Below are positions 38,336 to 46,534 of a DNA stretch of 64,000 nucleotides, one piece after another. The stretch comes from Lysobacteraceae bacterium (GTDB lineage: Bacteria; Pseudomonadota; Gammaproteobacteria; Xanthomonadales; Rhodanobacteraceae), in assembly GCA_004143945.1 (NCBI GenBank), contig SEHB01000001.1, positions 372,001-436,000 of the forward strand, given 5' to 3'. The position numbers and the translations under genes are program-made. Every line of letters begins with the position of its first letter. The stretch's first letter is position 1. A model generated the notes under the pieces. The model made no database searches, was not told where the DNA came from, and saw only the letters and a program-made list of their open reading frames with translations.

Positions 38336-40945
38336 TTGGCGACTCCCTCGTCAGCGAACAACGATCCGGACGGTCGTCGGGCGCCAGCGGCTCGACTCAT
38401 CGGCCTCACGACGGCGATCGCGGCCGAGCGGCTGCGCGAGCACGGGCCGAACGAATTGCCGAAGGCGCAACATCCAGGTCCATTTCGCATCGTCGTCGAG
38501 GTCCTCAAGGAACCGATGTTCCTGCTGCTCGTGCTCGCGGCCGCGATCTACCTCGTCGTCGGCGATGCGCTCGAAGGACTCGTCCTGTCGGCGTTCGCGG
38601 CGCTCAGCGTTGGACTGGTCGCCTGGCAGCAGTCCCGCAGCGAATCCGCGCTGGAGGCGCTGCGGTCGCTCGCCGCGCCGAGCGCGCGCGTCATGCGCGA
38701 TGGCAACGAACAGGTCGTCGCCGCGCGCGAGGTCGTGCCGGGCGACCTGCTGCTCGTCGGCGAAGGCGAACGTGTTGCCGCCGACGCACGCTTGCTGCGT
38801 GGCGACGGCGTGCAGGTCGACGAATCGCTGCTGAGCGGCGAATCGGTCCCGGTGCGCAAGCGCCCTTCGACGATCGACGAAACCGGATCGACCCGGCCGC
38901 TCTCACCCGGCGGCGACGACCAGCCATGGATCTATGGCGACACGCTCGTGGTCCAGGGCAACGGGATTGCGGAAGTGGTCGCGACCGGTACCGGGACGCA
39001 GGCGGGGCGCATCGGCGTGTCGCTCGCGACGATCCGTACCGAGCCCACCCTGCTCTCGCGTTCGATCCAGCGCATCGTGCGGCTGTTCGCGCTCGTCGCG
39101 CTGGTCGCGAGCGCGAGCGTGGTGCTGCTCAACGGGCTGCTGCGCGGCGAATGGCTGCAGGGGCTGCTGTCGGGAATCGCGCTCGCGATGGCGATGTTGC
39201 CCGAAGAGTTCCCGATGGTGCTGGTCGTGTTCGTCGCGTTGGGGGCGTGGCGGCTCGCGAAGGTCCGGGTGCTGGCGCGCCGCACCGCGGTGATCGAGGC
39301 GCTCGGCGCGGCCAGCGTGCTGTGCGTCGACAAGACCGGCACGCTCACCGAGAACCGGCAACGCGTGTGCGTGCTCGAAGCCGCGCAGGCGCAATGGAAT
39401 GCCGATGGCGACAGTGGCGGATTCGACCGGCGACTGCGCCGATTGCTCGAAGTCGCCGCACTCGCGTCCGCGCGCAGCGCCTACGACCCTCTCGACGCGG
39501 CGATCGGCAACCTCGCGACCCGCCTGCTCGACGAGACGGAACGCCACGACCGATGGCAGTTGCTGCGCGAGTTCGGGCTCACCGCCGCGCGCCCGCTGGT
39601 CGCACGCACGTGGCAGGCACCCGATGGCACCGCGATGGTGGCGGCGAAAGGCGCGCCCGAGGCGATCGCGGCACTGTGCAACGTGTCGGAAGAGCGGCGT
39701 GCGACGCTGTTCGCGCGCGTCGAGGCGCTCGCCGCGGACGGCCTGCGTGTGCTCGCGGTGGCTTCGGGGCCTGCGGATGCGTCCGCATTGCCCTGCGATG
39801 TCGCCGCGCTCGCGCTCGAGTTCGAAGGCCTCGTCGCGTTCCAGGATCCACTGCGCCCCGGTGCGCGCAACGCGGTCGAACACGCGCAGCGAGCCGGCAT
39901 CCGGGTCGTGATGATCACCGGCGACTACCCGGCCACCGCAAGTGCGATCGCGCGCGAAGCGGGCATCGCCGATGCCGCGCGCGTGCTCGATGGCCCCGCC
40001 CTGGATGCGCTCGACGACGACGCGTTCGTGGACGCGGTACGCGCGACCGCGGTGCACGCGCGCATCCGGCCCGAACAGAAGCTGCGCCTCGTCGAAGCGC
40101 TGAAGCGCGCTAGCGAAGTCGTCGCGATGACCGGCGACGGCGTGAACGACGCGCCCGCGCTGCGTGCCGCGCACATCGGCATCGCGATGGGCAAGCGCGG
40201 CACCGACGTCGCGCGCGAGTCGGCCGACATCGTGCTGCTCGACGACGATATCGGCCACGTAATCGACGGCGTGCGCATGGGCAGGCGCATCTTCGACAAC
40301 CTGCGCAAGGCAATGATCTACATCGCCGCGATCCACGTGCCGGTGGCCGGCCTCGCGTTGTTGCCGCTGCTGGTCGGGTTGCCGCCGCTGTTGATGCCGC
40401 TGCACGTCGTGCTGGTCGAGATGGTCATCGATCCGGTCTGTTCGATCGCGTTCGAGAACGAGCCGGAAGAAGCCGACATCATGCAGCGCCGCCCGCGCTC
40501 GCGGGAGGAGCCGCTGATGGCGGCGCCGCAGTTCATGCTCGCGCTGCTGCAGGGAGCGTTGCTGCTCTCCGCGACGCTCGCGCTGTACGCTGCGAGCCTG
40601 CGCATGGGCGAGACCGAGGACGTCGCACGCGCCCTCGCCTTCATCGCGCTGACCACGGGCAACCTGATGCTCGTGCGCGTCAACGGCGCGCGCGGCATGA
40701 CGGTGCCGCACCTTGCCGATGCGGGACACCGCGCGTACTGGATCGTGGCCGCGATCGCCTGCGCCACGGTCGGGCTGTGCATCACGCTGCCGGTGCTCGC
40801 GCGCGCGTTCGATTTCGCGGTGCCGGCGCCCGCGGACGCGATCGTCGCCGCGCTCGTCGGCGTCGCATCGGCGCTCGCGTTCGACCTGCTGAAGCCGCTG
40901 CGGCGCGTGCGCACCGCGCTCGGCAGCGGCGCACGCGGCGGCTGA
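38336..40945 (+). CDS. P2-like cation-transporting P-type ATPase
   Basis: The 869-residue ATPase has the cation-ATPase N-domain (LTTAIAAERLREHGPNELP), an actuator domain with VDESLLSGESVPV, phosphorylation site DKTGTLTEN near residue 335, and the hinge MTGDGVNDAPALRAAHIGIAMGKRGTDVARESADIVLLDDD. Eight or more membrane helices fit. In helix 4 the usual Ca/Na-type PEGLP is replaced by PEEFP, so the ion is not predictable. The start is TTG at 38336, supported by AGGTG seven bases upstream; no in-frame ATG lies nearby. Location beside stress proteins and an FNR-like box suggests induction at low oxygen. Confidence 0.88.
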   Translation: MATPSSANNDPDGRRAPAARLIGLTTAIAAERLREHGPNELPKAQHPGPFRIVVEVLKEPMFLLLVLAAAIYLVVGDALEGLVLSAFAALSVGLVAWQQSRSESALEALRSLAAPSARVMRDGNEQVVAAREVVPGDLLLVGEGERVAADARLLRGDGVQVDESLLSGESVPVRKRPSTIDETGSTRPLSPGGDDQPWIYGDTLVVQGNGIAEVVATGTGTQAGRIGVSLATIRTEPTLLSRSIQRIVRLFALVALVASASVVLLNGLLRGEWLQGLLSGIALAMAMLPEEFPMVLVVFVALGAWRLAKVRVLARRTAVIEALGAASVLCVDKTGTLTENRQRVCVLEAAQAQWNADGDSGGFDRRLRRLLEVAALASARSAYDPLDAAIGNLATRLLDETERHDRWQLLREFGLTAARPLVARTWQAPDGTAMVAAKGAPEAIAALCNVSEERRATLFARVEALAADGLRVLAVASGPADASALPCDVAALALEFEGLVAFQDPLRPGARNAVEHAQRAGIRVVMITGDYPATASAIAREAGIADAARVLDGPALDALDDDAFVDAVRATAVHARIRPEQKLRLVEALKRASEVVAMTGDGVNDAPALRAAHIGIAMGKRGTDVARESADIVLLDDDIGHVIDGVRMGRRIFDNLRKAMIYIAAIHVPVAGLALLPLLVGLPPLLMPLHVVLVEMVIDPVCSIAFENEPEEADIMQRRPRSREEPLMAAPQFMLALLQGALLLSATLALYAASLRMGETEDVARALAFIALTTGNLMLVRVNGARGMTVPHLADAGHRAYWIVAAIACATVGLCITLPVLARAFDFAVPAPADAIVAALVGVASALAFDLLKPLRRVRTALGSGARGG

Positions 40946-41050
40946 CGGCCAGGATCACGTGCCCTTCCCTGCCCGCCGCGCTGCGCGCGCGGCGCGGTTT
41001 GCTCCCGCACTTGCGCGGTGCGGACTCCCGCAGGCAACGAAGCGCGCGAT

Positions 41051-41488
41051 TCAGCGGTAGACGAGCACCGGCAGGCGGCTCTGAGTGAGGACCTTCTGGG
41101 TTTCGCTGCCGAGGAGTACGGCTTCGATGCCGCGTCGACCATGCGAAGCCATGAAGATCAGGTCGCAACCGCTTCGAGAGGCGACGGCGACGATCTCGCG
41201 CGCGACGTCGTCGCCTGTCACATGCAGGCCGTCACAGGCGACGCCCGCGGCGTCGGCCGCGCGCCTGGCCGACGCGAGTTCGGTGCGCGCGAACTCGAGC
41301 GCGGCCTGCTCGTAGTCCTCGCGATTGGCCTCGAGCAGGCCCATGATCACGTCGGAAGCATGGAAGCGCGCGATCACGTGCAGCGCGGTCACGCGCGCGC
41401 GGAGCGGGCGCGCAAGCTGGATGGCTGCGTCGACCGCGCGCTGCGACAGCACCGAGCCGTCGGTCGGGACCAGGATATGCGTGAACAT
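41051..41488 (-). CDS. Universal stress protein, single domain
   Basis: The 145-residue protein is a single UspA domain: N-terminal FTHILVPTDGSVLSQRAVDAAIQLA, central segment, and C-terminal nucleotide-binding region MASHGRRGIEAVLLGSETQKVL, which keeps H-G-x9-G-S but has Ala at the first Gly of the ATP-binding pattern. ATP binding is likely. It lies 74 bases after a two-domain Usp gene on the same strand, with a strong GGAGGAGG site, so the two probably form an operon. Usp proteins support survival under stress and anaerobiosis in related bacteria. Confidence 0.92.
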   Translation of the reverse strand: MFTHILVPTDGSVLSQRAVDAAIQLARPLRARVTALHVIARFHASDVIMGLLEANREDYEQAALEFARTELASARRAADAAGVACDGLHVTGDDVAREIVAVASRSGCDLIFMASHGRRGIEAVLLGSETQKVLTQSRLPVLVYR

Positions 41489-41562
41489 CGGTGCCTCCTC
41501 CGTTTGCGTGGCCCTGCCTCGTTGCATGGCGCAGCGTAGCGCGTCCGCGGCAGGCGCGGACG

Positions 41563-42387
41563 TCAGCGGTGCAACAGCACCGGCATGTCCGCTTCATGCA
41601 GCACGTGCCGCGTCGCGCCGCCGAATGCCCATTCGGACAGGCGACTGCGGCCGTATGCGCCCATCACGAGCAGGTCGCACCGCGCGCTTCCGGCCGCTTC
41701 GAGCAAGGCGCTGCCCGCTTCGTCTTCGCCTGCATCGATGAAGGCATGCTCCGGCGTGATCCCGTGCCGGTGCAGGTAAGCGAGGATGTCGAATCCGGGT
41801 TTCCAGCCCGGCGCGAGCGTCGCGGTGCGGCGCGTGTCCGCAATCAGGATGACCTGCGCGGCGCGCCGGAGCAGCGGCAGCGCGGCATGCACCGCCCGCA
41901 TCGCTTCGGGCGATGCGTTCCAGCCGATCGCGATGCGCTCGAGGCGCGCGTCCGATACGCGCGGCGGCACGAGGATGACCGGCATGCCTGCATGCAGCAC
42001 GAGCACGCCGAGTTCGTGCGGCGACGACCACGCGGTGCCTGCGCCGCGTTCGAGGACGAGCAGGTCGGCCCAGTCCGCGACGTGCGCGAGGACCGAAGGC
42101 GCGTGGCCCTCGGCGACCTGCCAACTCGCGTGCGCGACGCCGAGCGCGCGCATGTCGGCCGCGAACGTGCCGCCCGCTGCGATCGCGGCGGCTTCGGTCT
42201 GTCGCGCGGCTTCGATCATTTCGGTCAGCAGCGCGGGCACGCCGAACGGCGGCATCAGTTCCACGGGGGATGGGTGGATGTAGAGGCCGCTCAGCGCTGC
42301 TTCGAACTGCGCGCACAGCCGCGCTGCGTATTCGACGCCGCTGCCTTTGGGCGTGGTGCGTCCCGTGTACACGACGATCTCGCGCAT
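41563..42387 (-). CDS. Universal stress protein, tandem-domain
   Basis: The 274-residue protein has two Usp-like domains. The first (1-140, beginning MREIVVYTGRTTPKGSGVEYAARLC) is degenerate; the second contains RIAIGWNASPEAMRAVHAALPLL and the nucleotide loop GAYGRSRLSEWAFGGATRHVL. Its C-terminal half is clearly paralogous to the Usp at 43482. It diverges from the GNAT gene at 42536 with a 148-base region containing an FNR/ANR-type box. ATG 42387 is preferred because longer frames enter that regulatory region. Confidence 0.9.
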   Translation of the reverse strand: MREIVVYTGRTTPKGSGVEYAARLCAQFEAALSGLYIHPSPVELMPPFGVPALLTEMIEAARQTEAAAIAAGGTFAADMRALGVAHASWQVAEGHAPSVLAHVADWADLLVLERGAGTAWSSPHELGVLVLHAGMPVILVPPRVSDARLERIAIGWNASPEAMRAVHAALPLLRRAAQVILIADTRRTATLAPGWKPGFDILAYLHRHGITPEHAFIDAGEDEAGSALLEAAGSARCDLLVMGAYGRSRLSEWAFGGATRHVLHEADMPVLLHR

Positions 42388-42442
42388 GGCCAGGCTCCTC
42401 GTCCGCCGGTGGCCAGCGTCGCGCGGATGCGCTTCGGCGGCT

Positions 42443-42483
42443 TTGACGTCGATCAAGGCCGCGCGTGCGCGCGGCCCGATAAT
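42443..42483 (+). promoter_or_regulatory. FNR/ANR-type box with class II promoter geometry
   Basis: TTGAC-GTCG-ATCAA (42443-42456) matches 9 of 10 positions of the FNR/ANR consensus. GATAAT (42478-42483) is a near-consensus -10; the predicted start near 42490 puts the box centre at about -41, the standard class II distance. It should drive the GNAT gene at 42536 and, less certainly, the divergent Usp operon. Confidence 0.7.
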
Positions 42484-42535
42484 CACGCCGTGCCGTTCGA
42501 ATCCTCAAAGGCGCACCGCGCCGGGAGTTGCTGCC

Positions 42536-43456
42536 ATGGCCACACGCACCGCTACGAAGGCCGCCCGCAAGGGGCGCGCGACGAGCCCGGGAACACGCAA
42601 GCCGGCGACCTCCGGCAAGGCCGCCACGAAGGCCGCGCGCACCACGCCAACGCCGATGAAGAAGGCCACTCCAGCGAAGAAGGCCGCGCCGGTCAAGCGC
42701 GTGGCCGCGAAGAAGGCCCCGGCGAAAAAGACCGTGCCGCGCAAGTCCGTGGCCAAGTCGATGGGCAAGAACGCGCGGACGGCGAAGCCGGTATCGACCG
42801 CGACGACCGCGCGGCGCACCGCATCCACCACGCGTGCCGCGAAGTCGACTTCGTCCCGCCGTCCCGCGACGACCGCGAAGCCCGCGCGTGGCACGCGTGG
42901 TTCGGGCCCGGCGCGCCGCACGCAGGCGTCGGCGCCCGCGCTGCGCTGGACCGAAACCTTGCGCGATGGCACGCATGTGCTGATCCGACCGATCACGCGT
43001 GCCGACGCGGCGCTCGAACGCGCGTTCATCAGCCGGCTCTCGCCGCAATCGCGGCGACTGCGCTTCCTCGGCCAGATCGGCGAGCCCGGCGACGCGTTGA
43101 TTCGCAGCCTCGTCGACCTCGACTGGCGGCGCGACGCGGCCTTCATCGCACTTGTCCACCACGATGGCGCGAAGCGCGAGGTCGGCGTGAGCCGCTACAG
43201 CCTGAGCCCGGATGGCCGCAGTTGCGAATGCGCGGTGACCGTCGACGACGAATGGCACGGCCGCGGGCTTGCCGTGGTCCTGATGCGCCATCTGGTGGAA
43301 CTCGCGCGGTCGCGTGGCATCGGCACGATGTTCTCGATCGATGCGGGCGGCAACCAGCGCATGCGCGATCTCGCGCGCTACCTCGGATTCGCGTGCAAGC
43401 CTGACCCCGACGAACCGGGCCAGGTCATCCACACGCTCGCGCTCGCGGCGAAATGA
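42536..43456 (+). CDS. GNAT acetyltransferase with histone H1-like N-terminal tail
   Basis: A 306-residue protein in two parts. Residues 1 to about 140 are a low-complexity, highly basic region of Lys, Ala, Thr, Arg and Pro with repeats such as KKAAPVKRVAAKKAPAKK, like bacterial histone H1-like/AlgP proteins, and should bind nucleic acid. Residues 145-306 form a GNAT domain: LRDGTHVLIRPITRADAALERAFISRLSPQSRRLRFLG, and acetyl-CoA-binding DDEWHGRGLAVVLMRHLVELARSRGI. The latter resembles the acetyltransferase domain of Pat-type lysine acetyltransferases. GGGAG precedes the ATG. The FNR-type promoter and Usp neighbours suggest a low-oxygen role; the acetylation target is unknown. Confidence 0.85.
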   Translation: MATRTATKAARKGRATSPGTRKPATSGKAATKAARTTPTPMKKATPAKKAAPVKRVAAKKAPAKKTVPRKSVAKSMGKNARTAKPVSTATTARRTASTTRAAKSTSSRRPATTAKPARGTRGSGPARRTQASAPALRWTETLRDGTHVLIRPITRADAALERAFISRLSPQSRRLRFLGQIGEPGDALIRSLVDLDWRRDAAFIALVHHDGAKREVGVSRYSLSPDGRSCECAVTVDDEWHGRGLAVVLMRHLVELARSRGIGTMFSIDAGGNQRMRDLARYLGFACKPDPDEPGQVIHTLALAAK

Positions 43457-43481
43457 GCTTCCCGATACTTCGACGCGGCGC

Positions 43482-44315
43482 CTAGCGTGACAGCAGCAAC
43501 GGCAGCGCGGCGCGCTCGAGCACCGAGTGCGTCGCACCGCCGAACACGAACTCGCTGATCCGCGAACGACCCACCGCACCCATCACGAGCAGGTCGGCCC
43601 CGAGCGCGCTGCAACGTTCGAGCAGGACGGCACCGGCATCCACGCCCTCGCACTGCTCCAGCACCACCGGCACGCCGTAGCGCACGAGATGGCGCGCCAT
43701 GTCCGCTCCGGGCTCGTGACCGTACGCACCGCCGTTCGCCTCCGGCACCACGACCAGATGCACCTCGTTGGCGCCGACCAGGAACGGCATCGCGTCGGCG
43801 ATCGCGCGCGTGGCTTCGCGGCTTGCGTTCCAGCCGACGACGATGCGCCGCGCGCTGCGCTCGACCGGCCAGTCGATCGGCAGCAGCAGCGTGGGCCGTC
43901 CCGATGCGAAGATGAGGTCGCGCGAGAGGCCCAGCGTCGTCGCGCGGCGCGGATCCGGCCTGGAAGGGCCGATGACCGCGAGCGAGGCGTGGCGTGCATG
44001 CAGCATCAGCGCCTCGCCGACTTCGCCCTCGGAAACGCGCCATTCCCCGCTGATCTGGCGACGCTGGAGTTCGCGTTCGAAGGCTTGCCGCGCCTGCTGC
44101 ATGGCCTCGCCGACTTCGAGGTCGTGGTGCTTGAGCATGTCCGCGAGGCCACTGCCGGTTGCGAATCCCGCGTGGGGATCCAGTTCGAGCCGGTCGACCA
44201 CGAAGGTCGCAATCAGGTGCGCGCCCCACGCCTGGGCGAGTGCCGCCGCATGCGCGAGCCTCGCGTCGCGCCCTTGCGGTTCCTCGATGAATACGATCAG
44301 GTCTTTCGGAAGCAT
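43482..44315 (-). CDS. Universal stress protein, tandem-domain
   Basis: The 277-residue protein has two Usp domains: the first begins KDLIVFIEEPQGRDARLAHAAALAQAWGAHLIATFVVDRL, the second has RIVVGWNASREATRAIADAMPFL and the nucleotide loop GAVGRSRISEFVFGGATHSVL. It is a close relative of the protein encoded at 41563. It converges with the GNAT gene (25 bases between stops). Longer in-frame starts exist up to 44384; ATG 44315 (MLPKDLIVFIEE) begins at the first conserved strand. No FNR box is seen directly upstream. Confidence 0.88.
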   Translation of the reverse strand: MLPKDLIVFIEEPQGRDARLAHAAALAQAWGAHLIATFVVDRLELDPHAGFATGSGLADMLKHHDLEVGEAMQQARQAFERELQRRQISGEWRVSEGEVGEALMLHARHASLAVIGPSRPDPRRATTLGLSRDLIFASGRPTLLLPIDWPVERSARRIVVGWNASREATRAIADAMPFLVGANEVHLVVVPEANGGAYGHEPGADMARHLVRYGVPVVLEQCEGVDAGAVLLERCSALGADLLVMGAVGRSRISEFVFGGATHSVLERAALPLLLSR

Positions 44316-44393
44316 CACGGCGCCCCGGTCAGGCATCCTGCGAAGGTCCACGTGGCCTGCTGCGGCCCCGTTCGCGCGCATCATGCACGCCGC

Positions 44394-45167
44394 TCAGAAC
44401 ACCCACAATGCCGAGAGCAGCCAGCGCGATGGCTCGCGCATCGGAAACCATGCCGAAGACGAAGCGCCGTACGGCAGCTGCGAGCGGTCGTTCCATTGCC
44501 AGCTCGCATGCAGCGCGAGGTCACCGATGCCGTAACCGAATCCCGCGCTGCCGTAGTTGTAGTCGTCGAAACCCGTCTCCTGCAGCCAGGCGTGCCCCAC
44601 GCCGAGGTCCAGCGACAGGCGACCTGCGAGCGGCTGGTGGTAGTCGACGCCGAGCCAGGCGGCGGGGCCGTGGCGATAGACGCGATCCCAGCTGCCCGCG
44701 ACATCGGGCGACACCGCGATCGAAGCGACCCAGCGTCCGCGCCAGCCGATCGCCGCATTGAGTTCGTCGTAGCGCACGATCGCGCGATAGCGGTTGCCCG
44801 GCGAGTCATAGCGCGCGATGCCGACCTTCGCGGCCCAGTCCTCGCCGAGGCGCCAGCGCCGGTCGAGGTAAAGGGTCAGGCGCACCCCCGCGGACTGGCC
44901 CGGCGGGCGGTCAGCACTCGCACCGAGGCCGACGACCCATTCGGTTCCGAATCCGTAGTGGAGGTCGGCCAGCCAGGCCGGACGCCCCGCGCTGAGGCTG
45001 TAGCCGCGCTCGAGGTTGTCGTTCGCGACGCCGAGCGCGCCACCCCAACCCTGCGCGCCCACCGTGCCGGCGGCGAGCATCCCGCCGAGCATCGGCACGA
45101 CCACCCAGCCGCTCCTTGCGGCGCGAGGCGCGCGGGCGCAACCTCTGGGCGCCGTGGCGGAACACAT
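44394..45167 (-). CDS. TorF-like putative outer-membrane porin (TIGR02001-like)
   Basis: The 257-residue protein has a basic N-terminus, a hydrophobic export segment (WVVVPMLGGMLAAGTVGAQG) and a beta-rich mature region of alternating aromatic/hydrophobic strands: ALGVANDNLERGYSLSAGRPAWLADLHYGF, VRLTLYLDRRW, AKVGIARYD. It ends RWLLSALWVF with a C-terminal aromatic residue, as outer-membrane barrels do. This fits the Gcw_chp/TIGR02001 family, thought to be small outer-membrane proteins, but the exported substrate is unknown. It diverges from the ECF sigma gene with only 66 bases between starts and could be a member of that regulon. Confidence 0.65.
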   Translation of the reverse strand: MCSATAPRGCARAPRAARSGWVVVPMLGGMLAAGTVGAQGWGGALGVANDNLERGYSLSAGRPAWLADLHYGFGTEWVVGLGASADRPPGQSAGVRLTLYLDRRWRLGEDWAAKVGIARYDSPGNRYRAIVRYDELNAAIGWRGRWVASIAVSPDVAGSWDRVYRHGPAAWLGVDYHQPLAGRLSLDLGVGHAWLQETGFDDYNYGSAGFGYGIGDLALHASWQWNDRSQLPYGASSSAWFPMREPSRWLLSALWVF

Positions 45168-45233
45168 GCACGACACCCGCCGGCAGGCGCCGAGGCGATG
45201 GGCAACGTGAGCGATGCAGTGAAGGTTCGTCAG

Positions 45234-45848
45234 ATGCGTGCGCCCCATGGGCCGGATCATGCCATGGAGGAGGCGCGCGATATCGACTGGTTGCACGCAG
45301 TCGCGAACGGCGACCGCAAGGCGTTCGAACGCCTGTACCTGCGTTACCACGCCCGCCTCTCGCGCTTCCTCGCGCGGCATGCGCTGCAGCGCCACCAGGT
45401 CGACGAAGTCATCAACGAGACGATGTGGGTCGTGTGGCGCACCGCGGGCGATTTCCGCGGGGAATCGAAGGTCGGAACGTGGATCATCGGTATCGCTTAT
45501 CGCTGTTTTCTCAAGATGTTGCGCGATACTCCTGCAGTCTTTTCTCCTGCAGGTGCAACCGCCACGGAAGCAGACGAGAGCCCCGGACCCGACGAGACGG
45601 AGGCGCGCGAGACGCGCGACTGGGTGCGGCGCGGGCTCGCGCTGCTGCCGGTCGAGCAACGCCTGACGATGGAACTCGTGTACTACCTCGGCCAATCCTA
45701 TGAAGAGGTCGCGCGGATCATGGAATGTGCGGTTGGCACTGTGAAGGCACGCATGTTCCATGCGCGCGTGAGGCTGCGCAGCAGCCTTCCGGGACTCGGC
45801 GGCGAGCTCGCGCGCCTGCCCCTAGAACCCGCCGGAGAATCGCGATGA
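45234..45848 (+). CDS. ECF RNA polymerase sigma factor
   Basis: The 204-residue protein has sigma region 2 (FERLYLRYHARLSRFLARHAL...VDEVINETMWVVWRTAGDFRGESKVGTWIIGIAYRCFLKMLR, about residues 32-95) and region 4 (LALLPVEQRLTMELVYYLGQSYEEVARIMECAVGTVKARMFHARVRLRSSL). ATG 45234 is chosen because GAAGG is eight bases upstream; ATG 45198 and 45264 are alternatives. The stop overlaps the anti-sigma gene (ATGA), so it is held in check by its neighbour. It begins a coupled operon sigma-anti-sigma-subtilase. Confidence 0.93.
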   Translation: MRAPHGPDHAMEEARDIDWLHAVANGDRKAFERLYLRYHARLSRFLARHALQRHQVDEVINETMWVVWRTAGDFRGESKVGTWIIGIAYRCFLKMLRDTPAVFSPAGATATEADESPGPDETEARETRDWVRRGLALLPVEQRLTMELVYYLGQSYEEVARIMECAVGTVKARMFHARVRLRSSLPGLGGELARLPLEPAGESR

Positions 45849-46534
45849 CCGTGCAGGACCTCTCGCACCAGCGCGCCTGGGACCTGATTCCGCTCGCGAT
45901 CAACGGAACGGCCCCCGCGCCCGAGCGCTCGTTCGTCGACGCGCACCTGCGCGACTGCGCCGATTGTCGCGACGAGTACGCATTCCAGCTGCGCCTGCAC
46001 GCCGGCATGCAGGAGACGCGGCTGGGGGACTCGGAAGCCGCCGGCGCCGCGCTCTCGCGCCTGCTGCGGTGCATCGACGAGGAAGATGTCGCCGCAACGC
46101 CTGCCGCGACGCCTGCCCCGTCTGCGCTGCGCGGCAGCCGGCGACGCCCGCGCAACCGCCAGGCGCGCCTGCTCGGTGCGGCCGTGGTCGCACAGGCGCT
46201 TGCGCTCGCCTTGCTCGGCGTGTCGCTGCTCGATCAGCGCACGCAGCCGGCGCCGACTCCACCTGCCGCAGGCTATGAAACCTTGAGCGCCGGCATGCGC
46301 GTGGCCGCGGCGACGATCCGGCTGGTGCCGTCGCCCGAGCTGCCACTCGCGCAGTTGCAGGCGCTGATCGCCGAACAGGGCTTGCGCGTGGTCGCGGTCA
46401 ATGCGGACGGAACGATCTATTCGCTCGCACCCGTGCCCTCGGGGACCGCGCGTCCGGCCGCGGCAACGATCGCGACGCTGCGCGCGCATGCGGGCGTGCT
46501 GCTGGCCGAGCCCGTGGCCGGAGCCGCTCAGTGA
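45845..46534 (+). CDS. Membrane anti-sigma factor with zinc-finger domain
   Basis: The 229-residue protein begins with a ZAS-type anti-sigma domain (DAHLRDCADCRDEYAF, the HxxxCxxC zinc motif near residues 33-40) that should bind the co-encoded sigma factor in the cytoplasm. A linker is followed by a transmembrane segment near residues 110-130 (LLGAAVVAQALALALLGVSLL) and a periplasmic domain of about 95 residues. Release of sigma would follow loss or proteolysis of this protein. It is coupled on both sides, by ATGA with the sigma factor and GTGA with the protease. Confidence 0.9.
   Translation: MTVQDLSHQRAWDLIPLAINGTAPAPERSFVDAHLRDCADCRDEYAFQLRLHAGMQETRLGDSEAAGAALSRLLRCIDEEDVAATPAATPAPSALRGSRRRPRNRQARLLGAAVVAQALALALLGVSLLDQRTQPAPTPPAAGYETLSAGMRVAAATIRLVPSPELPLAQLQALIAEQGLRVVAVNADGTIYSLAPVPSGTARPAAATIATLRAHAGVLLAEPVAGAAQ

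Noticed and set aside
37992-38834. Open frame through the 38 kb gap into the ATPase gene
   Set aside because: It runs out of frame over the real ATPase, lacks coding character in the gap and has no ribosome binding site.
42387-42420. A second FNR-driven promoter for the Usp operon on the minus strand
   Set aside because: At class II distance from the 42443 box the minus strand offers only GACGCT as a -10, a poor match; control is possible but not supported.
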